Counted from the first letter of the stretch, positions 17,973 through 27,692 are shown. The stretch: DNA of 64,000 nucleotides from Acidobacteriota bacterium (GCA_013289855.1 JABCZD010000004.1:310001-374000), one strand, 5' to 3'. Translations and numbers: made by a program. Notes: generated by a model not told the origin, from the letters alone.

Positions 17973-20401
17973 AGGGCGATGATGGGGTCGACGCTGGTGG
18001 TGCGCCAGGCTGGGATTACTGTGGCGGCGAAGGCTACGGCGGCCAACAGAGCGGGCACTGCAGCGAAGGTGGGGGCGTCGATGGTGCTGATGCCGAAGAG
18101 CATGCTGGCCATTACGCGGGTGAGCACGGCCGCGCCGACTACGCCAGCGACGATGCCGAGGGCGGCCAGTTCCATGCCTTGGCGCAGAACCAATTTGATG
18201 ATGTCTCCCGGTAGCGCGCCTAAGGCTACGAGCACGCCGATATCATGGGTGCTTTGCGTGACCAGATAGGACATGACGCCATAGAGGCCCATGGCGGCTA
18301 GCAACATGGCGAAAGCGGCGAAAGCGGCGAGCATGGTGCTGGCAAAGCGCTGACGCGCTACGGAGTCGTGGAGGATATCCTGCATGGTGCGAATGCCATA
18401 AACCACCGCGGAGGGATCGACCGCGTGGATTTCGTTGACAACGGCGGAGGAAAGTCCAGCCGGGTCGGATGAGGAGCGCGTCACCAAGAATCCGCCGGTG
18501 ATGGGATCTTGCAGCGCCGGGAAGTACGTAGCGATCTTGCCGTCGGTGTCCAGACCGTCTTGTTTGACGGTGCCCACGACGCCGACAATCTCGATGGGTT
18601 TCTTGGGATTGAACCACAGGTGTTTTCCGACGGCGTCGCCGTTCGGCCAGAAACGCTGCGCAAATTTTTCGTCAATGATTACCGCTAGCGGCATGTCCGC
18701 GGTGTCATGTTCCGAAAAAAAACGGCCCTGACGCAAAGGAATCTGCATGGCACTAAAGTAGTGGGCGCTGGCGGTGCGGATATCGACTTGCAGCTCCTGG
18801 CCAGGAGGCGGAGTGTACCCTTCCACATGAATGCCGCCCCAGCCGACCTGGCCGGTGAGGGGCAGAACGGAAACCAGGCCTTCCGCAGTGACGCTCGGAA
18901 GCTGGGAGATGCGACGTTCGATTTCCCGGTCAAAGATAGCTCCGGCTTTATCGTCGCGATACTTGGGGTCGAAGGCGGCAATCTGCATGGTGAGGACGCC
19001 ATCGGCGTTGAAGCCCGGAGCAACATTTTGCAAACGCACAAAGCTGCGGAGCAGCAGCCCGGCGGCGATCAGGAGCATCAGCGAAAGAGCGAGTTCGGAA
19101 ACGACTAACAGGCTGCGTAAACGGTGCCGGCGCAGATACAGACCGCCATCGCTCTGGCCGCTGCGGCCGCCTGCTTTCAACGAGTTATTGGGATCGAGCT
19201 TGATGGCGCGCCAAACCGGCGCGGCGCCGAACAAAATTCCCGTGAGCAGCGAGACGCCGAAGGTGAAGACCAGAACCGAGGCGTTGATGCCGATATCTTC
19301 GAGGCGGGGAATATTACCGGGATTCATGGTGCGCACCACGTACAGGCTCATGCGAGCGACGACGAGCCCTGCGGCGCCACCGAGGATCGACAGGAGAATG
19401 CTCTCGGTGAGTAATTGCCGAGCCAAGCGCTGCCAACTGGCACCCAGGGCGGTGCGGATGGCCACTTCTTTTTCGCGTGCCGCGCCACGAGCAAGCAGCA
19501 GGCTGGCAACGTTGGCGCAGGCGATGAGCAACACCAGAGTGACTGAGCCCAAGAGCACGAGCAGGGCGCGGCGAACATCTCCGACAACTTGTTCTTGCAG
19601 GGCGACCACATGCATGCCGAAGCTTTGGTCGCGCTTGTCTTTTTCGCGAATGCGGCTGGCAATGATGTCGACGTCGGCCTGCGCTTGCTGGATAGACACT
19701 CCGGGCTTGAGGCGCACGAGGATGTTGTAGTTTTCGTCGCGGCGATTTTGCGCGGCTTCGGCAGCCAAGGGCAGCGGCTGGAACACATCGACTTTGTCCA
19801 TGGGATCTTCCGAAGGCATCACTTCGGCGCTGAGCATGAAGCCGCGCTGCAGAACCCCCGCCACGGTAACGGGCTTGCCATCGAGCGTGACGCTCTTGCC
19901 CACGATATCGGAATCGGAGTTGAACAAACGTTTCCAGAGGCGGTTGGTGAGAATCACGACTTGCGGTTTGCCGGGCTGATCATCTTCCGGCAACAACAGG
20001 CGGCCGAGCTGAGCTTTTGCGCCGAGCATATCCAGCAAAGCGGATTGTGATTTCATTCCGGCGAGGAGTTCGGGCTGCTCGCGGCCGGTCAGCGTTAACG
20101 GGCGACTCTGCGCGAGCGCCATCTGCTCGAACGAATGATTTTCGTTTTGCAGATCAAGGAATTGGCCGGGCGAGGGCCAGTCTCGGAAAATGGCGAGCGC
20201 CGGGGAATGCAACCAAATCGCGGCCAGGCGATCCGGATGGGGATAGGGCAGCGGACGCAGCAACAGCGTGTCCACCACGCTGAAGATGGCGGAATTGGCG
20301 CCGATGCCGATGGCGAGCGACGCGAGGATCACCAGTGTGGAAAGGATGCTTTTGCGGGAAGTGCGCCAGGCATAGCGAAAGTCTTGCAACCAGGTGTACA
20401 T
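17960..20401 (-). CDS. MacB-like ABC transporter permease, acidobacterial duplicated orphan permease (ADOP) type
   Basis: 813 residues. Layout: a short basic N-terminus typical of ADOP proteins (MYTWLQDFRYAWRTSRKS), TM1 (TLVILASLAIGIGANSAIFS), a MacB-type periplasmic core domain, three TM helices (VTLVLLIACANVASLLLARG...), a second periplasmic core, and three final TM helices ending IIALREE. This is two FtsX/MacB permease units in one chain. No ATPase gene is adjacent, which is why the family is called orphan. Such proteins are strikingly multiplied in Acidobacteriota genomes; cargo is unknown, with efflux or lipoprotein handling proposed by analogy. The gene is flanked by copies of a dispersed repeat. 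Confidence 0.93.
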   Translation of the reverse strand: MYTWLQDFRYAWRTSRKSILSTLVILASLAIGIGANSAIFSVVDTLLLRPLPYPHPDRLAAIWLHSPALAIFRDWPSPGQFLDLQNENHSFEQMALAQSRPLTLTGREQPELLAGMKSQSALLDMLGAKAQLGRLLLPEDDQPGKPQVVILTNRLWKRLFNSDSDIVGKSVTLDGKPVTVAGVLQRGFMLSAEVMPSEDPMDKVDVFQPLPLAAEAAQNRRDENYNILVRLKPGVSIQQAQADVDIIASRIREKDKRDQSFGMHVVALQEQVVGDVRRALLVLLGSVTLVLLIACANVASLLLARGAAREKEVAIRTALGASWQRLARQLLTESILLSILGGAAGLVVARMSLYVVRTMNPGNIPRLEDIGINASVLVFTFGVSLLTGILFGAAPVWRAIKLDPNNSLKAGGRSGQSDGGLYLRRHRLRSLLVVSELALSLMLLIAAGLLLRSFVRLQNVAPGFNADGVLTMQIAAFDPKYRDDKAGAIFDREIERRISQLPSVTAEGLVSVLPLTGQVGWGGIHVEGYTPPPGQELQVDIRTASAHYFSAMQIPLRQGRFFSEHDTADMPLAVIIDEKFAQRFWPNGDAVGKHLWFNPKKPIEIVGVVGTVKQDGLDTDGKIATYFPALQDPITGGFLVTRSSSDPAGLSSAVVNEIHAVDPSAVVYGIRTMQDILHDSVARQRFASTMLAAFAAFAMLLAAMGLYGVMSYLVTQSTHDIGVLVALGALPGDIIKLVLRQGMELAALGIVAGVVGAAVLTRVMASMLFGISTIDAPTFAAVPALLAAVAFAATVIPAWRTTSVDPIIALREE

Positions 20402-20510
20402 AAAACCTCCCCGCGCTTGAATGATGATGATATGCCGCGTGCGGATTTCCGGGTAGAAGGATTTCGCGCGACTGGGAGGGTCTCGCTATAACCGCGCTCG
20501 CGCTGAGCTC

Positions 20511-20582
20511 GAGAAAGCGGCGTCAACCCTTCGCGCACAGCACTCAGGGTAAACCGCCGCACTCCAAATAATTCTTCGCGGG
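20511..20582. repeat. second copy of the ADOP-flanking repeat
   Basis: GAGAAAGCGGCGTCAA, then a 30-base insertion relative to the 17927 copy, then ACCGCCGCACTCCA and AATAATTCTTCGCGG. The final part copies the C-terminal codons of the permease, so it may be the tail of a lost tandem permease gene. Confidence 0.5.
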
Positions 20583-20710
20583 GCGGGTGTGCGACGTGAT
20601 GCATAAACCATTGGAGATTTGACGCTACAGGGTGTACCCGATGGTTGACGGGCGCGGCAATTGCTAGGCTTACGTGTGCTGCAGGCTGCACAGAAACGGG
20701 CCCCATACCC

Positions 20711-21811
20711 ATGAAAATCGCACAGGTCGCACCGCTGTATGAGAGCGTTCCGCCGCATTTATACGGTGGAACGGAACGCGTGGTTTCGTATTTGACGGAA
20801 GCGCTGGTGGAACAAGGGCATGACGTAACGCTGTTTGCGAGCGGAGATTCCATTACCGAGGCGCGGTTGATTCCGGGCTGTGAGCGCTCGCTGCGCTTGA
20901 GCGAGGACTGCGTGGACCCCATGGCGCACCACGCGGTGATGCTGGATAGAGTAATTGGGATGGCGGAAGAGTTCGACATCATTCACTTTCACACCGACTA
21001 CGCACACTTCCCTTCCAGCAAAAATATGGGACTGCGAAATGTGACGACGTTGCACGGGCGGCTGGACTTGCCGGACCTGGAACCGCTGTACCGGCATTTC
21101 AACGAGATGCCCTTGGTGTCCATTTCTTATGCGCAGCGCGAGCCGATCGGAGATGTAAATTGGGTGGGCAATGTGTATCACGGGCTTCCCGCGGGGCTGC
21201 ACAAGGCCAGCGAGGAGCCGGGCAAATACCTGGCGTTTCTGGGAAGAATTTCGCCGGAGAAGCGGCCGGACCGCGCGATTCACATTGCGTTGAAGGCGGG
21301 CATGCCGCTTAAGATTGCGGCGAAAATCGATCGCGTGGACCGCGAATATTTTGAAACGCAAATCAAGCCGCTGCTGAAAAACAAGAGCATCGAGTATATC
21401 GGCGAAATCACGGAGTCCGAGAAAACGGAGTTTCTGGGAAATGCGTATGCATACCTATTTCCCATCGACTGGCCCGAGCCGTTTGGACTGACGATGATTG
21501 AGGCCATGGCTTGCGGGACGCCGACGATTGCGTTTGCTTGCGGATCGGTGCCGGAGATTGTGGAAGAAGGCGTGTCCGGATTTATCGTAAGCTCGGAGCA
21601 GGGCGCGGTGGAGGCGCTGCGCGCGATTCCGCGAGTGAGCCGAGCAGGATGCCGCGCGATGTTTGAAAAACGGTTTACGGACGTGCGGATGGCGGAAGAT
21701 TATTTGAAGGTGTACGAAGCGGTGAGTGAAACGTCGGCGGCCTCGCCGGGCAGCGGGCGCCGGGCGTCGAATCTGCGCAGCGGCAAAGGATCGCGACGAG
21801 GCAGTGCATGA
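20711..21811 (+). CDS. GT4-family glycosyltransferase
   Basis: 366 residues from ATG 20711. GT-B fold features: N-terminal MKIAQVAPLYESVPPHLYGG followed by TERVVSYL (acceptor and nucleotide loop), IIHFHTDYAHFP, the middle AFLGRISPEKRPDRAI that opens the donor domain, and EPFGLTMIEAMACGTPTIAF with the EX7E motif of GT4 enzymes. It transfers a sugar from a nucleotide donor; which sugar is not visible. It overlaps the debranching-type gene by ATGA, so both are translated together, which hints at a role in glucan, trehalose or glycoside metabolism. Confidence 0.9.
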   Translation: MKIAQVAPLYESVPPHLYGGTERVVSYLTEALVEQGHDVTLFASGDSITEARLIPGCERSLRLSEDCVDPMAHHAVMLDRVIGMAEEFDIIHFHTDYAHFPSSKNMGLRNVTTLHGRLDLPDLEPLYRHFNEMPLVSISYAQREPIGDVNWVGNVYHGLPAGLHKASEEPGKYLAFLGRISPEKRPDRAIHIALKAGMPLKIAAKIDRVDREYFETQIKPLLKNKSIEYIGEITESEKTEFLGNAYAYLFPIDWPEPFGLTMIEAMACGTPTIAFACGSVPEIVEEGVSGFIVSSEQGAVEALRAIPRVSRAGCRAMFEKRFTDVRMAEDYLKVYEAVSETSAASPGSGRRASNLRSGKGSRRGSA

Positions 21812-24024
21812 CGAACAACGTAGTGCGTGACGACGCGATGAATGATTCGGCAAAAGATATCTTGCAGGTCGAAGATCAATACTACGTGCGGGCGATTTCG
21901 TCTTTTGCCGACGATCGCACGCGGGTGCTGAAGTACGGGAAAACTTTTGCGGTATTCAACCGGTTTGGCGATTTGGAAGCCCTCGGTCCGATGCAATTTG
22001 GGCTGTTTTATGCGGAGACGCGGCATCTTTCGCGGTTCACGCTGCGGCTGAACGGGCGCGAGGCGATGCTGTTGAGCTCGACCATTCGCGACGACAATGG
22101 ATTTCTGGCGGTGGATTTAAGCAATGTCGACAACCTGGTGGACGGCAAAATCGAACTGGCACGCGGGACCATTCACCTGTTCCGCTGCAAATTTTTGGAT
22201 GAGGCAGGATGCCACGAACAGATTCGGGTGATCAATTACGGTATGGAGACGCTGGAAGCGGCGATCAGCGTGCGATTTGCTGCGGATTTTGCGGATATTT
22301 TCGAGGTACGCGGTACCGCGCGCGTACACCGTGGAGAAAATCTGCCGTCGCGATTGAGCAGAGATGAAGTGGTGCTGGGCTACCGCGGGCTGGACAACGT
22401 GGAACGACGCACACGGCTGCAATTTGCGCCGGTGCCGGGGCTATTGACCGAGAGTCACGCGCAATTCGATCTAACGCTGGAGCCAAAAAAAGAAACGCTG
22501 CTGAACATTACCGTGCAATGCGAGCAGGATGCGGAGCGGAAGCCCGCGGTTCTGTACTCCACCGCGTTTCAAGGATTACGCGAACGCGTGCGCAGCGGGC
22601 CGTTGCGCGAGTGCAAAATTATCACCTCCAGCCAGCGCTTTAATGCCTGCTTGGCGCGCTGCGAAGCGGATCTGAGCATGCTGATCGAAGGCAATCCCGA
22701 GAAAAATTATCCGTATGCGGGAGTGCCGTGGTTCAGCACGGTGTTTGGGCGGGACGGCATTATCACCGCGCTGGAATGCTTGTGGCTGGCGCCGGAGATT
22801 GCCAGGGGTGTGCTCGGTTATCTGGCCGAAGCGCAAGCTTCCGAAGAAGACGAGGTGCGGGATGCCGAGCCGGGAAAGATTCTGCACGAAATGCGACGCG
22901 GAGAAATGGCGGCGCTGCACGAGGTTCCGTTCGGGAAATATTACGGGAGCGTGGACGCGACGCCGCTGTTCTTGATATTGGCCGGGGCGTATTACGCGCG
23001 CACGGGCGACCGCGACTTCATCGCAAGCATCTGGAACAACATTGAAGCGGCGCTGAAGTGGATTAACGTTTACGGGGATGTGGATGGCGACGGCTTCGTG
23101 GAGTACGCGCAAAAATCCGCGAAGGGCAAAGGATTGTCGCAGCAAGGATGGAAAGACTCGTACGATTCGGTGTTTCACAGCGACGGAAAGCTAGCGGAGG
23201 CGCCGATCGCGCTGTGCGAAGTGCAAAGCTACGTCTACGGAGCCAAACGCGCGGTGGCGCTGCTGGCGGAGGCGCGTGGCGATGCGGTGCGAGGTAAAAG
23301 TTTGCGCGGCGAAGCGGAAGCGCTGAAGAACAAATTTGACGCGGCATTTTGGTCGGAGGAATTGGGCCTGTACGCACTGGCGCTGGACGGAAACAAAAAG
23401 CCGTGCGAGGTGCGCGCTTCGAACGCTGGACATGCGTTCTTTACAGGAATTGCCGGCCGCGAACGCGCCGCGGCGCTAACACAGACTCTCATGAGCGCGG
23501 AGATGTTTTCCGGCTGGGGCGTGCGCACGCTGGGCACCAGCGAAGCGCGCTACAACCCGATGTCTTACCACAACGGGTCGGTGTGGCCGCACGACAACGC
23601 GCTGATTGGGCTGGGGCTTTCGCTGTACGGCGGGCAAGAACACGCCGCGCGAATTTTGTCGGGAATGTTTGACGCGAGCCTGCAGTTTGACCTGCACCGT
23701 TTGCCGGAACTTTTTTGTGGATTTCACCGCCGCGCCGATGGCAACGGGCCAACGCACTATCCGGTGGCGTGCGCGCCGCAAGCCTGGGCTTCCGGGGCGA
23801 TATACCTGTTGCTGAGCGCGTGCATGGGCATGAATATTTGCGCGGCGACGAAAACAATCACCTTCTCGAACCCGATACTGCCAGAAAATCTGGATGAAGT
23901 ACGTCTGGAGCGGCTGCGGGTCGGCGACGCCAGCGTAGATTTACTGTTCAACCGGCATTCGCAAGGGATTGCCGTGGAAGTGCTGAAGAAGGACGGCGAG
24001 CTGGAAATCGTGAAGTCGATTTGA
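21808..24024 (+). CDS. amylo-alpha-1,6-glucosidase/glycogen debranching enzyme family
   Basis: 738 residues (ATG 21808; ATG 21838 possible). The N-terminal third is the GDE_N_bis-type beta domain (VFNRFGDLEALGPMQFGLFY then AETRHLSRFTLRLNG). The C-terminal two-thirds is an (alpha/alpha)6 barrel: YPYAGVPWFSTVFGRDGIIT with the catalytic Asp region, GKILHEMRRGEMA, DATPLFLILAG, QQGWKDSYDSVFH and the late ASGAIYLLL. Relatives are annotated as glycogen debranching enzymes of the amylo-alpha-1,6-glucosidase type. The coupling with an upstream GT4 is a widespread arrangement. Substrate is inferred. Confidence 0.88.
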   Translation: MTNNVVRDDAMNDSAKDILQVEDQYYVRAISSFADDRTRVLKYGKTFAVFNRFGDLEALGPMQFGLFYAETRHLSRFTLRLNGREAMLLSSTIRDDNGFLAVDLSNVDNLVDGKIELARGTIHLFRCKFLDEAGCHEQIRVINYGMETLEAAISVRFAADFADIFEVRGTARVHRGENLPSRLSRDEVVLGYRGLDNVERRTRLQFAPVPGLLTESHAQFDLTLEPKKETLLNITVQCEQDAERKPAVLYSTAFQGLRERVRSGPLRECKIITSSQRFNACLARCEADLSMLIEGNPEKNYPYAGVPWFSTVFGRDGIITALECLWLAPEIARGVLGYLAEAQASEEDEVRDAEPGKILHEMRRGEMAALHEVPFGKYYGSVDATPLFLILAGAYYARTGDRDFIASIWNNIEAALKWINVYGDVDGDGFVEYAQKSAKGKGLSQQGWKDSYDSVFHSDGKLAEAPIALCEVQSYVYGAKRAVALLAEARGDAVRGKSLRGEAEALKNKFDAAFWSEELGLYALALDGNKKPCEVRASNAGHAFFTGIAGRERAAALTQTLMSAEMFSGWGVRTLGTSEARYNPMSYHNGSVWPHDNALIGLGLSLYGGQEHAARILSGMFDASLQFDLHRLPELFCGFHRRADGNGPTHYPVACAPQAWASGAIYLLLSACMGMNICAATKTITFSNPILPENLDEVRLERLRVGDASVDLLFNRHSQGIAVEVLKKDGELEIVKSI

Positions 24025-24133
24025 ATGCTTCCCGTGCAAGCGCTGCACGGCTGAAGGCCGCAATTGCGAAAATCTGGCCGTGGGATAGCAGCGACGTTGC
24101 AAAGTGATTTAGAATGGAATGGCACGTTACTGT

Positions 24134-24173
24134 CGGGGCGTAGCGCAGCCTGGTAGCGCGCCTGCCTTGGGCG
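24134..24173 (+). pseudogene. 5' half of a tRNA-Pro(TGG) gene, truncated
   Basis: CGGGGCGTAGCGCAGCCTGG then TAGCGCGCCTGCCTTGGG matches the acceptor 5' strand, D arm and anticodon arm of a bacterial tRNA-Pro with anticodon TGG. After the anticodon loop the sequence diverges (GCACGC and onward), and no CGCCCCG acceptor strand or T arm follows. It therefore cannot make a tRNA. It marks a break between chromosome-like genes on the left and accessory genes on the right, consistent with an integration or deletion event at a tRNA gene. Confidence 0.75.
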
Positions 24174-24939
24174 CACGCAACTCGACTCCAACAACTCCAT
24201 CCGTTACTTCTAACTACTAACGTTTCCAACAAAACGGGGAGTCTGCTTTTCGCTCAGAGATAACTCGAATGGATTGAAAACGTCGGATTCTTGCACAGTT
24301 GGTGCACAGTCGAGATCACCCCAGCATTCGGTTAACAGCCACTTGAGTAACTTAATCACGATTTGCCGGAGCGGGAGTTTTCCGAGAAGAATCAAGCAGT
24401 TGCGATCAACCGCGAGCGCCAACTTCTCTTCCGTATTCACCTTTTGTTTGCGGTTTTTCAACGTTTTTCCACGACTACTGTGACAGTGGCGTGACAGGCG
24501 AAGCTCCAGCAAAAGCACGTGGCGTTCACGATTTCCCCAACGGGCAACTTCCGTGTAGCTCACGAGGAAGTTGGCCAGATCACGTAATACAAGCGTTCGT
24601 CGGTACTAACCCGAAAGACGAACCGATAACTTCCGGGTTGCCGTCATCCTTCGAGCAATCAGCGACATGAGCCAATGGAGATTCAGACCTCGACAGACAC
24701 TGTCACAAGAGCGTAGTCTAAGCGAGTCTCCTCTAGCATCTTTCCGCTGCGCCTACTGGGCAGCGGTTCCCTGCAAAAATCAGACGGCGTTTTCGCTGCC
24801 CAAGGAGCCGTTATGGCGAAAAAGTATTCGTCCGTCCGCCCCAAGATTACGTCGCCATTGGCAGAACTCCAATACAGCCTCGAATCCGCATGTTTACCGG
24901 GAATTCCAAAAAGCAAAAACTGCTCAGAAAGAGGACACC
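24174..24939. other. non-coding or decayed sequence beside the tRNA fragment
   Basis: Over 750 bases without a supported gene. Open frames (for example 24210-24563 on the minus strand) have no ribosome site and no recognisable domain; no integrase, transposase or IS end was recognised. It is AT-richer by eye than the chromosome to the left. Confidence 0.5.
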
Positions 24940-26160
24940 ATGACCCAAGCTATTGCTACACAACGAAGCAGCGAGCAAGCGGATGCCATTCGTCCTTTTC
25001 CGAAGGTGAACGTTCCAGAGGCGGAAATTGCCGAATTGCGTAGGCGCATCAACGCGACCAACTGGCCTGAACGCGAAACGGTCGCGGATGCCACACAAGG
25101 CGTGCAGCTCGCGACTATGCAGAACCTCGCGCGCTATTGGGGGACGGATTACGATTGGCGCAAGTGCGAGGCGAAACTGAACGCCCTGCCGAACTTCCTC
25201 ACCGAGATCGATGGACTGGACATTCATTTCATTCACGTCCGTTCAAAACACGAAAATGCTCTGCCCCTCATCGTTACGCACGGATGGCCCGGCTCGATCA
25301 CCGAACAGTTGAAGATCATCGATCCGCTAACTAATCCGACCGAACACGGTGGAAATGCATCCGACGCGTTCCATATCGTGGTTCCATCGATGCCCGGCTA
25401 CGGTTTTTCCGGCAAGCCGGCCACGACGGGGTGGGACCCTGCGCACATTGCGCGTGCCTGGACCGTGCTGATGAAGCGCCTCGGATACAACAAATTCGTA
25501 GCTCAAGGCGGCGATTGGGGTGCAATTATCACCGAGCTGATGGGCGTGCAGGCGCCGGCAGAATTGCTGGGCATTCACACCAACATGGCTAACGTGATTC
25601 CTCCCGACATCGACAAGCTGGCCTTTTCCGGAGCGCCGGCACCGGCGAATCTCTCGGCCGACGAGAAGCTCGCTTACGAGCGTTTGCAGTTCGTATATCA
25701 AAAGGGAATCGGTTACGGCTTTCAGATGGGGCTGAGACCACAGACGCTTTACGGAATCGCGGATTCACCCGTAGGCCTAGCGGCTTATTTTCTCGATCAC
25801 GACGCGCGGAGCTACGAGATGATCGCACGGGTCTTTGCCGGAGGCAGTGAAGGCCTCACACGAGACGACGTCCTCGACAACATCACGCTGACCTGGTTGA
25901 CGAATACGGCGCTCTCGGGGGCTCGTCTCTATTGGGAAAACAAGGGTTATTCATTCTTCGGCGTCAGAGGCGTCGTCGTCCCGACCGCCGTGAGCGTCTT
26001 TCCAGATGAACTCTTTCCCGCTCCGCGAAGCTGGGCCGAGCGGGCGTATCCCAAACTGATCCATTACAACAAGCTCGACAAAGGCGGGCACTTTGCGGCC
26101 TGGGAACAGCCGAAGCTCTTTTCAGAAGAGGTTCGCGCGGGCTTCCGATCGCTACGGTAA
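24940..26160 (+). CDS. epoxide hydrolase (EHN-domain alpha/beta hydrolase)
   Basis: 406 residues from ATG 24940, preceded by AAAGAGG. The N-terminal EHN domain (PFPKVNVPEAEIAELRRRI, then WPERETV) is followed by the alpha/beta hydrolase core: oxyanion HGWPGS, the nucleophile elbow QGGDWGA with catalytic Asp, GYGFSGKP, and the catalytic His in KGGHFAAWEQP. It adds water to epoxides giving diols, probably cytosolic here since no signal peptide is seen. It starts a forward run with enoyl-CoA hydratase and a cytochrome c. The long in-frame extension upstream to 24667 lacks protein-like character. Confidence 0.9.
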   Translation: MTQAIATQRSSEQADAIRPFPKVNVPEAEIAELRRRINATNWPERETVADATQGVQLATMQNLARYWGTDYDWRKCEAKLNALPNFLTEIDGLDIHFIHVRSKHENALPLIVTHGWPGSITEQLKIIDPLTNPTEHGGNASDAFHIVVPSMPGYGFSGKPATTGWDPAHIARAWTVLMKRLGYNKFVAQGGDWGAIITELMGVQAPAELLGIHTNMANVIPPDIDKLAFSGAPAPANLSADEKLAYERLQFVYQKGIGYGFQMGLRPQTLYGIADSPVGLAAYFLDHDARSYEMIARVFAGGSEGLTRDDVLDNITLTWLTNTALSGARLYWENKGYSFFGVRGVVVPTAVSVFPDELFPAPRSWAERAYPKLIHYNKLDKGGHFAAWEQPKLFSEEVRAGFRSLR

Positions 26161-26183
26161 GGTTCTTCGCAAGAGAGGTGAAG

Positions 26184-27059
26184 ATGATGACCCAATCCAG
26201 CGCTACACAGCGAGGCAGCGAGCAGGCAAATACGCAGTTCAACACCGACCGCACCCATCCTGGCCGGTGGACGGTCACCTTCAGCAACCCGCCGATCAAC
26301 ATGTTTCTTCCCACGACGATCATCGAATTGGGAACGCTAATGACCGACCTCGAGGCGGACCCGTCCGTGAAGGTCGTAGTGTTCCAGTCGGCGAATCCAG
26401 ATTTTTTCATCGCCCATCTGGACGTAGCCAAGGCAGCTGAACGGCCAGAGGTGCTGGGCCTTTGGCGCGACTTTGTGCTGCGCCTCTCGTCCGCGCCAGT
26501 CGTGAGCGTCGCCAAGATACGCGGCCGCACGCGCGGCATCGGCAACGAGTTCGTGCTGGCCTGCGACATGCGCTTCGCCAGCCGGCAAAGCGCCGTATTC
26601 GGCAACCCCGAGGTCGGCGTCGGACTGGTCCCGGGCGGCGGAGCGCTGGAATGGCTCCCGCGCTTGGTCGGTCGCTCGCGTGCGCTTGAGATCGTACTGA
26701 GCGGCGACGATTTCGATGCTGATATCGCCGAGCGCTATGGCTGGGTGAACCGCACACTGGACGATGCCAACCTCGACTCGTTCGTCGATGCGCTCGTCCG
26801 GCGTCTGGCCTCGTTCGACCGTGAAACGCTAGCCGCGGCGAAGGCCCAGGTCAATCGGTTCGGGACGCCGACAGCTGCCGAGCTTCAGTCAAGCATCGAC
26901 TTGTTCTTCCCATTGCTGGCCTTGCCCAGTGCCCAGGCGCGCCGTGCCAAGATCCGGGGCATCGGTTACGGCGTTCCGAGCGACTTCGAATTGAACTTCG
27001 GCCGGTATCTCCCCACGTTCGGGCGGGCGGACGACGATGCCACGGGACAGGAGCGGTAG
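26184..27059 (+). CDS. enoyl-CoA hydratase/isomerase family protein
   Basis: About 291 residues. Crotonase-fold features are present: TFSNPPINMF at the substrate end, VVFQSANPDFFIAHLD, VSVAKIRGRTRGIGNEFVLA (oxyanion-hole region, family AxxxG..GGG..), CDMRFASRQSAVFGNPEVGVG and ALEIVLSGDDFDADIAERYGW. The usual catalytic Glu pair is only partly kept (GNPEVGVG has one), so hydratase activity is not assured; isomerase or other crotonase chemistry is possible. AGAGAGG precedes the start, ATG 26184 or 26187. It follows the epoxide hydrolase by 23 bases and ends two bases before the cytochrome gene. Confidence 0.82.
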   Translation: MMTQSSATQRGSEQANTQFNTDRTHPGRWTVTFSNPPINMFLPTTIIELGTLMTDLEADPSVKVVVFQSANPDFFIAHLDVAKAAERPEVLGLWRDFVLRLSSAPVVSVAKIRGRTRGIGNEFVLACDMRFASRQSAVFGNPEVGVGLVPGGGALEWLPRLVGRSRALEIVLSGDDFDADIAERYGWVNRTLDDANLDSFVDALVRRLASFDRETLAAAKAQVNRFGTPTAAELQSSIDLFFPLLALPSAQARRAKIRGIGYGVPSDFELNFGRYLPTFGRADDDATGQER

Positions 27060-27061
27060 AC

Positions 27062-27601
27062 ATGAAACCCTGGAAAGCAGTTTTGCTGATTCTGTTTGCT
27101 CTTGCCGTTGCAGCCGCGGGATACGGGCTGACTCTCGAGCGACGAGGTTTCAGCGCACTTGCGACACCATCAGCGATTGAGGTGTTCGCGGCCACAACGG
27201 CACGCAAATTGGCCGTGCCATCCGCGTTTCGCCAACTTCGCAATCCCATCATGCCTTCAACGGAGAACATTCGGGGAGGTATGGAGCATTTCGCCTTTCA
27301 TTGCTCCACGTGCCATTCGGACGACGGAGGGGGCCAGACAATATACGGCAAGGGCCTCTATCCGAAACCGCCCGACTTGCGCGCAGCCGGGACGCAGAAC
27401 AAGAGCGATGGTGAGCTCTACTACACCATTGAAAATGGAGTTCGTTTGAGCGGCATGCCAGCCTTCCACGGAACGCACACTGACCCGCAAACCTGGCGCC
27501 TGGTTTTGTTCATCCGGCACTTGCCTCAGATCACGCCCGAGGAACTCAATGAGATGAAGGGGTGGGACCCGAAGAGTGAGGCGGTTCCAGCGCATTTCTA
27601 A
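27062..27601 (+). CDS. monohaem c-type cytochrome, membrane-anchored or secreted
   Basis: 179 residues. The N-terminus is a hydrophobic signal or anchor (AVLLILFALAVAAAGYGLTL). The haem site is C81-S-T-C84-H85 (HCSTCHSDDGGGQ), and the distal Met ligand is probably in GVRLSGMPAFHG, giving an axial Met as in class I cytochromes. It would work in the periplasm as an electron carrier. It follows the crotonase gene with a two-base gap, so it belongs to the same transcript; the partner oxidoreductase is not evident. Confidence 0.88.
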   Translation: MKPWKAVLLILFALAVAAAGYGLTLERRGFSALATPSAIEVFAATTARKLAVPSAFRQLRNPIMPSTENIRGGMEHFAFHCSTCHSDDGGGQTIYGKGLYPKPPDLRAAGTQNKSDGELYYTIENGVRLSGMPAFHGTHTDPQTWRLVLFIRHLPQITPEELNEMKGWDPKSEAVPAHF

Positions 27602-27692
27602 AGGGCGGGGAACCGCCCCAGAATCCTACGGGAGAAACGCACCACCACCCTCTTGCGTGGTATTTTGTTTCCGTCTACCTAATGACCTCCTT

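Noticed and set aside
17960..20401. Typical MacB with its own ATPase
   Set aside because: No nucleotide-binding domain is present in the protein or in adjacent genes, and the duplicated permease layout fits ADOP.
24134..24210. A complete tRNA-Pro gene
   Set aside because: After the anticodon loop there is no T arm and no strand complementary to the 5' acceptor bases CGGGGCG.
24210..24563. 117-residue minus-strand frame beside the tRNA fragment, considered as an integrase remnant
   Set aside because: No recombinase catalytic Arg-His-x-x-Arg-Tyr pattern, no ribosome site, and no recognisable domain.
24667..24939. N-terminal extension of the epoxide hydrolase
   Set aside because: ATG 24940 has a ribosome site and begins the family-like sequence; the upstream part is not protein-like.
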